A stretch of DNA of 64,000 nt from Gemmatimonadota bacterium (GTDB taxonomy: Bacteria; Latescibacterota; UBA2968; UBA8231): positions 16,860 through 80,859 of the forward strand of contig JABHFS010000107.1 of the NCBI GenBank assembly GCA_018672475.1, written 5' to 3'. The position numbers and the translations under genes were made by a program. Below are positions 8,803 through 16,482 of this stretch, piece by piece. The notes beneath the pieces were generated by a model that was given only the letters and a program-made list of their open reading frames with translations, made no database searches and was not told where the DNA came from. Each line of letters begins with the position of its first letter. Position 1 is the first letter of the stretch.

Positions 8803-10050
8803 TCAAGTTGGCGCCGCTTCCTCTGCCGTTGGTGCCCGTTCCCGCCCGGAGACCTTTGTCCCCAAAAACGAAGCCAAAATAGAAAAGAATACGACGGAAA
8901 AAAGGATGTCGACCGACACCGCCTGCCCCAATAGACCATCGATACCCACATATTGCTTCAAGCCGTGCGGGCCATAGAACAATTCAAAAAGCAAAGCGCC
9001 GCGCGGCAACAACAACCAGCCAATTCTCCCGCTCGGACCCGGATTCGGCGCTGGCAGGGGATAATAGACCATCGGGGCAAGTCCCCGCAAAAACAGCGGC
9101 GCAGCCACTAAGACCAATGCGACCTCATAGAGCCCATCGCTAGGTGGCCACAACGCCCTCAAGTCCAGCGCGACCCCCATCAACGCGAAAAAAAGCATAA
9201 AAGCCGCAGGCGCGGACTGGTGCAATAACAAACGCACGCGACGCGTCGACAACCGCTGTCGCCCTTGCAGTAAACCCGCCACCAAACCACAGGGCAACGC
9301 CATCAACCCCCATTCTCCCAATACCACACCGGTCAACAGCAACGTTCCCAATAAACCGGCCACCAACGTCGAAGCCGGTGCTGCGAGCAAACCCGCCAAA
9401 CGCAGTCCCAACCCCAACCCGCCACCAACGAGCAACGACAACCAAATGCGAGCGACCCAACCCGAAGCGCCGGCCTCAACCACCGCCTCCGATTCTAAAA
9501 AGACCAACACCCCGCTCAACAATACCAACGCAAAGCACCCGCCCAATATCGACAACAACAAGGCGCCCCGTCGATCGAATTCCGGCACGGCGGTGAAGGG
9601 GCCCCACAGGCTCGCCAAGGCACCGATCAATAAAGCCACTCCCCACGGTAGCTCAACGAGCAGCGCCACGGAGACAGTGACGAGCAGGAGAATCAGCACC
9701 GTCGCCACAGCCAGCAATACGGGCCCCCGCCAGTCCAGTTGCGCAGGCCAAACAACATTCAGCCCCACTTGGAAACCTATGCATAGACCCGTCGTCAACA
9801 GCAGGATATTATAGGGGGAAAACACATCTGGGCGCACGATCTGCAGACCGCTAACACCCAACAACAAACCGGCGCCGACCCAACCTACCAGCGCCGGTAG
9901 GCGAGCCGCCTGCGCCAACTGGCCACCCACCGCGGCCATAAGTGCCAGGGCGCCCAGCATCCACGCCGCGTCAAAGCGGTTGGGCTGGTCCTGCTGCGGG
10001 CCATAATAGGCCAAGAGCAGCGCGAAAGCGGCAATCACTATATTTTTCAT
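8803..10050 (-). CDS. Cation/proton antiporter (CPA2-like) membrane protein
   Basis: 415 residues, almost entirely hydrophobic with about 12 predicted membrane spans. Features reminiscent of Na+/H+ exchanger-family permeases are 'LPALVGWVGAGLLLG' near residues 50-65 and 'LLIGALASLWGPFTAVPEF', which aligns with the unwound-helix region of CPA antiporters. The canonical Asp pair of electrogenic exchangers is not evident, so ion specificity and even transport are uncertain. The start was placed at MKNIVIAAF (10050); the in-frame ATG at 10092 is rejected because the intervening 40 bases form the secDF terminator. There is no Shine-Dalgarno and the T-run of that terminator ends four bases before the ATG. 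The charged C-terminal tail is short. Confidence 0.6.
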   Translation of the reverse strand: MKNIVIAAFALLLAYYGPQQDQPNRFDAAWMLGALALMAAVGGQLAQAARLPALVGWVGAGLLLGVSGLQIVRPDVFSPYNILLLTTGLCIGFQVGLNVVWPAQLDWRGPVLLAVATVLILLLVTVSVALLVELPWGVALLIGALASLWGPFTAVPEFDRRGALLLSILGGCFALVLLSGVLVFLESEAVVEAGASGWVARIWLSLLVGGGLGLGLRLAGLLAAPASTLVAGLLGTLLLTGVVLGEWGLMALPCGLVAGLLQGRQRLSTRRVRLLLHQSAPAAFMLFFALMGVALDLRALWPPSDGLYEVALVLVAAPLFLRGLAPMVYYPLPAPNPGPSGRIGWLLLPRGALLFELFYGPHGLKQYVGIDGLLGQAVSVDILFSVVFFSILASFLGTKVSGRERAPTAEEAAPT

Positions 10051-10053
10051 GGC

Positions 10054-10089
10054 AAAAAAGAGGGAGGTGGTCTGTATAGACCCCCTCCC
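10054..10089 (-). terminator. Terminator after secDF
   Basis: GGGAGGTGGTC (10062-10072) and GACCCCCTCCC (10079-10089) pair with a single mismatch around a six-base loop. On the minus strand the stem is followed by CTTTTTTG. It lies 26 bases beyond the secDF stop and abuts the start of the antiporter gene. Confidence 0.72.
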
Positions 10090-10115
10090 CATAAACGATT
10101 AGTGCTGCGACAGGT

Positions 10116-12680
10116 TTAACTCTTCTCTTTTTCAGCGGCCCGTTGATGCCCCAGATAGAGCACCGGACTGGCGATAAAGATCGACGAATAAGTACCCACT
10201 ATAATGCCGAACACCAAAGTGATCGTGAAGTCGCGGTTGACCTCGCCGCCGAAAGTCATCAGCACCAACACCGCCACCAAGGTCGTCAACGAAGTGACGA
10301 GCGTGCGGCTCAGGCACTCGTTGATGCTCAAGTTGACCGTGCTCTCGAAGCCCTGCTTGCGCGCGGTACGCAGATTCTCACGAATGCGGTCGAAGACCAC
10401 GATCGTGTCGTTGAGCGAATAACCGACGATCGCCAATAAGCCCGCGACAACCGCCAAAGTGATCTCGATGTCGAAAAGCGACAAAAGCCCCAAGGTGATC
10501 AGCACGTCGTGAAAGAGCGCAGCGACGGCGGCGATACCGTAAAGGAAGCGGTGAAAACGCCACGCCATGTAGATCAGGATCAGCGCCAGCGATACCAGCA
10601 CCGCACGGACCGCGGCGCTACTCAACTCCTCGCCGATCTTCGGACCAACCTTCTCCTGGCGCCGGATCCATTCCAGTTCCGATATATTGGCGGCGAAGCC
10701 CTTTTCGAGCACCGCCATAATGCCGTCGGCGACTCTCGTACCCTTTTCGCTCTCGCTGACGCGGATGAGGAGATCGTTGGCCGAGCCGAATTGCTTGATC
10801 TCGCTCTTGCTCAAATCGAGAGTTTCATTGCCGACCGGCACACTGCCGAGCTTGCTGCGAATCTGTTCGATCTGCAGCGGCGGGTCGAAGTGCAATTCGA
10901 GCAAGGTGCCACCGGCGAAATCGATGCCCGGTCGAATGCCGTTGATCCCGACCACCGAAACAAGGCCCAATACCAGCACTAAGGCCGAAACGCCGAAACC
11001 GGTCTTGCGCAACGAGAGGAAGGAAATTCCCAGGTTGGCGAAGAGATTTACCGGCCCGATGCTGAGGTTCTGCCCCTGCGACTTACGGGTGCTCAGGTCG
11101 AAGATCACGCGGGTCACGAAGAAGGCAGTGAACAAACTTGAGATGATGCCGATGCACAATGTCAACGCGAAACCGCGGATCGGGCCGGTGCCGAACTGAT
11201 AGAGCACGATGGCAACCAAGAAGGTCGTCACATTGGCATCGAGAATCGCCGAAAGCGCGTTGCGGTACCCCGCATCGATCGCGGCGCGCACCGTCTTGCC
11301 GGCGCGCAGTTCCTCGCGTATTCGCTCAAAGATCAGCACATTGGCGTCAACCGCCATACCGATCGTCAGGATGATACCGGCGATGCCCGGTAGGGTCAAC
11401 GTCGCGTGGAAACCGGCCAGCGCCGCCATGATGAAAATCATGTTGAGCAGCAGCGCGAAATCGGCAATGATACCGGCGCCCCTGTAATAAAGGACCATAA
11501 AGACCGCGATCAGGACCATGCTATAGATCGCCGCCGTCTTGCCCTTTTCAATTGAGTCACGCCCGAGCGAAGGCCCAACGGTGCGGTCTTCAATAATCTC
11601 AACCTCGGCCGGCAGTGCGCCAGCTCTGAGCACAATCGACAGGTCCTTGGCTTCTTCTTGCGTTCCACTACCGGTGATAATGCCCCGGCCTTCGGTGATC
11701 TTGCTCTGGATGGTCGGCGCCGAATAGACCGATTGGTCCATGACGATGGCCATCCTTTCACCGATATGCGAGCCAGTGATGCGACCAAAGAGCCGAACGC
11801 CCTCGTCCGTGGTCGTGAAGTTTACGATGGGCTGGCCCATCTGTTCGATGGCCTGGCCAAGCGATACGAAGGCGTCCTGAATCATATGCCCGGTCATCTC
11901 GGGCCTCTTACGCACCAGGAACAGCGAGTAATACTCGGCGCCTTCGCCGCCTTCGGGCTTACTCGAAAAGAGGAATTCGACGTCGGAGGGGATTAGCTTC
12001 AGGGCCTCGGGCGAGTTGAGCATGTTCTTGACCTTCTGCAGGTCGCGGGTCGAGACGACAAAATCGTCGCCGACAGCGCCGAGCATCGAAGCCAAGGTGC
12101 GACCGGCACCTTCCAGATCGGGCGTTTTGCCCTCGCCTTCAAAGAGCCCGGCTTCTGCCGCTGGCTCGTCCTCTGCCGCAGTATCTTCTTCCACCTCACC
12201 CGCGCTCAACACTTGGTCGATGCGCTGCAACAAGCGGGCGCGATCCTCGTAGGGTTCGAGTAATTGAAACTCGAGCAATGCCGTCTGGCCCACCAGATCT
12301 TTGGCGCGCTGCACATCCTGCACGCCGGGTAACTCGATGATGATCCGGTTTTCGCCTTGTCGCTGGATAGTCGGTTCCGCTACGCCGAACTGATCGACGC
12401 GATTGCGGATAACCTCCTGCGCCTGAGCAACGGCGTCCTGGGCCTGCTGCTGTTCCATGCCCTCGGTCTTAACCTCGAGGACCAGATGAATACCGCCTTG
12501 CAGGTCCAACCCGAGGTTGAGCGAACGCTTGTGCATATCGACCAACTGCTCGGGAGCATTCAGGTCCATCGTCGCACGCTCTTCGTCCGACAACCCGTAA
12601 AAATTCAGGCTCGGTAATAGGTAGTACAACGCAGTCGCGATAAGCGCCACGATCAGAATAGGTTTCCAGTTGCGTTTCAT
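10116..12680 (-). CDS. secDF: Fused protein translocase subunit SecDF
   Basis: 854 residues combining SecD and SecF in one chain; the proton-driven motor that helps the SecYEG channel export proteins. Seen: N-terminal membrane helix, SecD P1 region starting 'LGLDLQGGIHLVLEV' (about 56-70), SecD helix motif 'DANVLIFERIREEL' near 443, a linker, then SecF with 'RPGIDFAGGTLLELHF' near 583 and 'LNDTIVVFDRIREN' near 755. Each half has the six-helix bundle of RND-like translocases. A low-complexity acidic insert (EVEEDTAAEDEPAAEAG) lies in the SecD periplasmic region. Fused SecDF is common in Bacteroidetes, Firmicutes and relatives. A terminator follows directly downstream; ApbE is upstream. Confidence 0.96.
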   Translation of the reverse strand: MKRNWKPILIVALIATALYYLLPSLNFYGLSDEERATMDLNAPEQLVDMHKRSLNLGLDLQGGIHLVLEVKTEGMEQQQAQDAVAQAQEVIRNRVDQFGVAEPTIQRQGENRIIIELPGVQDVQRAKDLVGQTALLEFQLLEPYEDRARLLQRIDQVLSAGEVEEDTAAEDEPAAEAGLFEGEGKTPDLEGAGRTLASMLGAVGDDFVVSTRDLQKVKNMLNSPEALKLIPSDVEFLFSSKPEGGEGAEYYSLFLVRKRPEMTGHMIQDAFVSLGQAIEQMGQPIVNFTTTDEGVRLFGRITGSHIGERMAIVMDQSVYSAPTIQSKITEGRGIITGSGTQEEAKDLSIVLRAGALPAEVEIIEDRTVGPSLGRDSIEKGKTAAIYSMVLIAVFMVLYYRGAGIIADFALLLNMIFIMAALAGFHATLTLPGIAGIILTIGMAVDANVLIFERIREELRAGKTVRAAIDAGYRNALSAILDANVTTFLVAIVLYQFGTGPIRGFALTLCIGIISSLFTAFFVTRVIFDLSTRKSQGQNLSIGPVNLFANLGISFLSLRKTGFGVSALVLVLGLVSVVGINGIRPGIDFAGGTLLELHFDPPLQIEQIRSKLGSVPVGNETLDLSKSEIKQFGSANDLLIRVSESEKGTRVADGIMAVLEKGFAANISELEWIRRQEKVGPKIGEELSSAAVRAVLVSLALILIYMAWRFHRFLYGIAAVAALFHDVLITLGLLSLFDIEITLAVVAGLLAIVGYSLNDTIVVFDRIRENLRTARKQGFESTVNLSINECLSRTLVTSLTTLVAVLVLMTFGGEVNRDFTITLVFGIIVGTYSSIFIASPVLYLGHQRAAEKEKS

Positions 12681-12752
12681 ACTGCTTGCCTTTACTCCGC
12701 GATTGTCATGATACAGGCCGCGCGTCGAACACGACCCATCAAAAGTACAATG

Positions 12753-13757
12753 CTATTCCACAAAATGAAAGCGGCCAGTGACCCCGGCCGATGACCGGTA
12801 CTCAAGCTGTCCGTCCCGCTCAAAAAAGACCAGCGCCTCGACACCCTGTAAACCCGCGACCAACTCGAGACCCCGTTCGGGCCCCAAAACAAAAACCGCT
12901 GTCGACAGAATATCGGCATCCATCGCCGTCGATGCCCATACCGTCGCGCTGATACAGGTTCGGGCCGGATAACCGGTCGTCGGATCGAGTAGGTGATGAT
13001 AACGCTTACCCTCCCACTCGAAATACTGTTCGTAATCGCCAGAGGTCGCGATCGCCGCGAGCCCCAGGTCTTCTACCTCTATATAGCGCTCCGGGTCACG
13101 TGGATGTTGGACCCCAAAAACCCACGGGCGCCCGTCCGGCTTCTCACCCCAGTAGCGAATATCGCCGCCGGCGTCGATCAACCCCGCCGCCACCCCGAAC
13201 TTCTCCAGCACCGCCACCATCCGATCAACGGCATAGCCCTTGGCCGCCGCCCCCAGATCCAATCTCAAGCCCTGCCGCACAATCCGAAACGACGAATCGG
13301 CAACCACCAGCTTCTCGTATCCGACCAGTGCCAGCGCCGAATCCAACTGCACCGAATCAGGTGGTGCCTCCGCGTCCGGAAATCCCCAAAGATTCGTCAG
13401 CGCACCCACCGTGCAATCAAACGCGCCATTGCTCAACGCGGCGAAGTGTTGGCTGCGTGCCAGCACCGCGTGCAACTCGGCCGAACCCCGCACATTAGCG
13501 TTTAGCGCCTGCAGTTCCAACTGCCGCAATTCGCTTTCGGCGCGATAGCGACTCATCAGCGAATCTATACGGTCGATCTCGGCGAAAGCGCGATCAAAGG
13601 GCGATCGATCCGGCGCTTCGTCCCAGTAAATATTTGCCGTAACCAGCGTGCCCAAAACGAGCCGGGCTTCGCGCAGCGGCTCGGCCGGAGGCTGCGGCGG
13701 CAAGAAATACAGCACCAGAGCCAGCCCGCCCACGGCCAATAGACTGCGCTTCAGCAC
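12753..13757 (-). CDS. apbE: FAD:protein FMN transferase (ApbE family)
   Basis: 334 residues with an N-terminal membrane anchor or signal (LLAVGGLALVLYFLP). Seen: 'LVLGTLVTANIYW', 'LMSRYRAESELRQL', 'LDLGAAAKGYAVDRM', 'LIDAGGDIRYWG', 'HHLLDPTTGYPA' and 'TAMDADILSTAVFVLG', the last providing the Mg-binding Asp/Thr region. ApbE flavinylates threonine residues of extracytoplasmic redox subunits such as NqrC/RnfG by transferring FMN from FAD. The start is GTG at 13757. It follows the polyprenyl diphosphate synthase gene by 15 bases and precedes secDF by about 70 bases, so these genes may share a transcript linked to respiration and the envelope. Confidence 0.93.
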   Translation of the reverse strand: MLKRSLLAVGGLALVLYFLPPQPPAEPLREARLVLGTLVTANIYWDEAPDRSPFDRAFAEIDRIDSLMSRYRAESELRQLELQALNANVRGSAELHAVLARSQHFAALSNGAFDCTVGALTNLWGFPDAEAPPDSVQLDSALALVGYEKLVVADSSFRIVRQGLRLDLGAAAKGYAVDRMVAVLEKFGVAAGLIDAGGDIRYWGEKPDGRPWVFGVQHPRDPERYIEVEDLGLAAIATSGDYEQYFEWEGKRYHHLLDPTTGYPARTCISATVWASTAMDADILSTAVFVLGPERGLELVAGLQGVEALVFFERDGQLEYRSSAGVTGRFHFVE

Positions 13758-13772
13758 GGCCTATTCAACCCG

Positions 13773-14741
13773 TCAACTGTTGCGTTCGACCACCAGCCGC
13801 ACCGCCAACTCCAGCGCCTCGCGGGCGGGCGACGGCGCCAATACTTCTAAACATTTCTGCGCTTGGGCGGCGTATTCGCGCGCGGCCTGCACCGCGATCT
13901 CGACCCCTTTATATTCCTTGACAAAGGCAACGATCTCCCCCCATTCCGCCTCGTCCTTGTCCGACCGGACCAATAACGCCTCTGTTTCGGCCCTCCGACC
14001 TTCAGGAGCCTGCTGTAAGGCGCGTATCAGCGGCAGAGTGATCTTGCCCTCGCGTAAATCGTGACCAACCGGCTTGCCCATCGTCGCTTGATCGCTAGTG
14101 AGATCGAGTATATCGTCGGCGACCTGAAAGGCCCGACCGAGCAATTCGCCGTAGCGCCCCATCGATTGCACCACTTCATCAGACGCGCCGACCAAAATCG
14201 GACCGATGCGCGCCGAAGCCGATATCAGCGAGGCGGTCTTGTCGCTGACCATTGCAAAATACGACTCTTCGCGCGTGTCGCACTGTTCGCCAATCTGAAT
14301 TTCAAAGATCTCGCCGATACTCAAGCGTTCAGTTGCACGCGAAACGATGCCGAGGACCTGTAAATTGCCAACTTCAACCAGCATGCACAATGCCCGAGCC
14401 AACAGAAAGTCGCCCATCAACACCGCAATCTGACCCGTCCAGCGCTCATTGACCGCCTCTTTACCCCGCCGCATCGTCGCCGAATCGACCACATCGTCGT
14501 GCACCATCGTCGCCGCGTGAATCATCTCCACCGCCGCCGCCGCGTCAATCACTTTTTCATTCCACCCGCCCGCCGCCTTGGCACTGAGCAAGGCCAAGGC
14601 CGGCCGGAGCCGTTTGCCTTTGAGCGTGGCCATGTAACGGGCAATCTCGTGCGCCAGGTCGACATCCGCTTCCAATACGGCATCGAGCCGTTTTTCGAAG
14701 CGGGCTAGTTCCTGGTCGATCAGACCTTTGAAGGGGTCCAT
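13773..14741 (-). CDS. All-trans polyprenyl diphosphate synthase
   Basis: 322-residue trans-isoprenyl diphosphate synthase. Seen: 'LKGKRLRPALALL' (40-52), first Asp-rich motif 'HDDVVDSATMRRG' (81-93) and second Asp-rich motif 'VADDILDLTSD' (about 206-216), then 'GKPVGHDLREGKITLPLI'. The enzyme condenses IPP units onto an allylic diphosphate to make the C35-C50 side chain of menaquinone or ubiquinone. The residues upstream of the first Asp-rich motif are small (AAT), consistent with a long product (inference). It is probably the first gene of a minus-strand transcript with apbE. The closest named relatives are ispB/hepT-like, but chain length cannot be read reliably. Confidence 0.92.
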   Translation of the reverse strand: MDPFKGLIDQELARFEKRLDAVLEADVDLAHEIARYMATLKGKRLRPALALLSAKAAGGWNEKVIDAAAAVEMIHAATMVHDDVVDSATMRRGKEAVNERWTGQIAVLMGDFLLARALCMLVEVGNLQVLGIVSRATERLSIGEIFEIQIGEQCDTREESYFAMVSDKTASLISASARIGPILVGASDEVVQSMGRYGELLGRAFQVADDILDLTSDQATMGKPVGHDLREGKITLPLIRALQQAPEGRRAETEALLVRSDKDEAEWGEIVAFVKEYKGVEIAVQAAREYAAQAQKCLEVLAPSPAREALELAVRLVVERNS

Positions 14742-14892
14742 GAGGCGGGGCGTTTCTCGAATTAGAATTAGCTAAGTAGTGGAAAAGACAAAAATTAAGT
14801 ATTCATTATAAGACTGTCAATCTGCGCACGCACTACAGGGCCCTAAGGGTAAATTATCGAATGCCGCGCTTTTGTCCTTTATTATATGAATT

Positions 14893-16482
14893 ATGCTCTT
14901 CGCCCTATCCGATACCCGCTCGACCTGGATGGTCTATACTGCCTTTTTGGCGGTGGTCGCATTATTATTCTTCGCCGACCTCGCCGATCTGCCGATCGAT
15001 ACGCACGACGAGGATTATTTTCTCGACAGCGCCGACACACTCGCCGCCCCGGCCGCCTTTTTTGCTCCCGACAAACGCATGCCCGGCCGCCCGGCCCTCG
15101 AACTGGTCTTTCTGCTGCAATATATGGTCTGGGGTACCTCAGCCACGGCCTATCATCTCTGTGGCGGCCTATTCCACCTTATCGCCGCCCTAGCGTTGGC
15201 TCGCGCCGGTCGCGCACTGGGCCTCGATCTCGAATTGGCCCTGCTCACCGGCCTGCTCTTCCTTATCAATGTCAGCCATTTCAACGCGATACACTGGATT
15301 TCTGCGCAGTGTTACGCGTTGGTTCTCATCTGCGGCAGTATAGCTCTCTGCGCCTACGTTCGCGATCGTCCCCTGCCGGTCTACGCCCTATTGTTGATCG
15401 GCGTGTTATTCCATATCTCTGCCGCCGCCTTCCTGCCCTTTTTCCTCTACCTCTCCTGGCAACGCGGCGATCGCACGTTTTTTCGCCGTTATCTACCCCT
15501 GGCGTTGTTGCTAGCGACAGTCGTACTCGGCCTCAAAATCGGCTATCCGCAAGCCCCACAAGCCAGCATCCTCACCGACGGTTTCGACCCGTGGGGGCTT
15601 TTGCGCAACCAACTCGTCTGCTGGAGCCGACTGATCAGCACCGCCCATTGGCTAGTGCAACCGCTGCACCGATTTCCCGTATGGGAGTGGATTGTGGGCG
15701 CGACTAGCCTGGGCATTTTTGCCGCGCTGCAATGGCGCCGGCACTTTACATTGAGTCCATGGCTAGCCTGGGTTTTTGTCCACCTCCTGCCCATCGCGGT
15801 CCTCTCTCCCGCGTATATACAGACCGTGCCCTCCGGCCCTTCCCGCTATCTCTACCTGGCCAGCGCCGGCAGCGCCGGCATCCTCGCCTGGTCCCTGCGC
15901 CATCTCGCCGCGCGATCTCCCTTATCCCCACGTCTCGTATTCGCCTTGCTCCTACTCCTGCTCTCGTATTCGAGCTATACCGGTCTCAGCAAAGCCACCG
16001 CCATTGCCTACTACGCCTCTGGTCGCCATTTTCTCGCCTCCCACCAACTCGACGAAGGCATCATACAACTCAAGCGCGCCATCGCCACCGCACCCGAAAC
16101 CATTGACCTGGCCGACACCTATGTGCGTCTAGTGCCCATGCTCTACAATCGCGCTGACGAGCAAGCTGCCCCGACTCTAGCCAAAGCCCTCGAACACTTT
16201 CCGCAAAACCACACGCTGCGACTCTGCCAACTCACCCTCGACTCGCTGCAACCGACCACTGAGGCCAAAGCTGCCGGACGCAAACTCGACTCCTTTAAAA
16301 AATCCCGAGGCGTTTCACGGTTGATCGGCGAGCTTTATTACAATGTTGGCCGCGGCAAACAAAAACAGGACGACCGCGCCGGCGCGCTTCGCGCCTTCCG
16401 CCGCTCACTCGAATTCGACCCCCAGCGACCGCAGACCAAACAGGGCCTGAGCGCCGCCTTAACCATGCCGGCACAACCATGA
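14893..16482 (+). CDS. Polytopic membrane protein with C-terminal TPR-like region (GT-C-like)
   Basis: 529 residues. The first about 375 residues hold roughly 9-10 membrane helices with an early acidic loop (DTHDEDYFLDS, residues 36-46), the layout of GT-C-type glycosyltransferases of the ArnT/PMT kind, where acidic residues in the first periplasmic loop are catalytic. The last about 150 residues are soluble and helical, with TPR-like repeats ('LDEGIIQLKRAIATAPETIDLADTYVRL', 'GALRAFRRSLEFDPQRPQ'), as in many oligosaccharide or lipid-linked glycosyltransferase homologues. Function is inferred only. Its stop overlaps the ATG of the downstream secreted fusion enzyme (ATGA), indicating translational coupling; it diverges from the polyprenyl synthase gene. 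Confidence 0.6.
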   Translation: MLFALSDTRSTWMVYTAFLAVVALLFFADLADLPIDTHDEDYFLDSADTLAAPAAFFAPDKRMPGRPALELVFLLQYMVWGTSATAYHLCGGLFHLIAALALARAGRALGLDLELALLTGLLFLINVSHFNAIHWISAQCYALVLICGSIALCAYVRDRPLPVYALLLIGVLFHISAAAFLPFFLYLSWQRGDRTFFRRYLPLALLLATVVLGLKIGYPQAPQASILTDGFDPWGLLRNQLVCWSRLISTAHWLVQPLHRFPVWEWIVGATSLGIFAALQWRRHFTLSPWLAWVFVHLLPIAVLSPAYIQTVPSGPSRYLYLASAGSAGILAWSLRHLAARSPLSPRLVFALLLLLLSYSSYTGLSKATAIAYYASGRHFLASHQLDEGIIQLKRAIATAPETIDLADTYVRLVPMLYNRADEQAAPTLAKALEHFPQNHTLRLCQLTLDSLQPTTEAKAAGRKLDSFKKSRGVSRLIGELYYNVGRGKQKQDDRAGALRAFRRSLEFDPQRPQTKQGLSAALTMPAQP

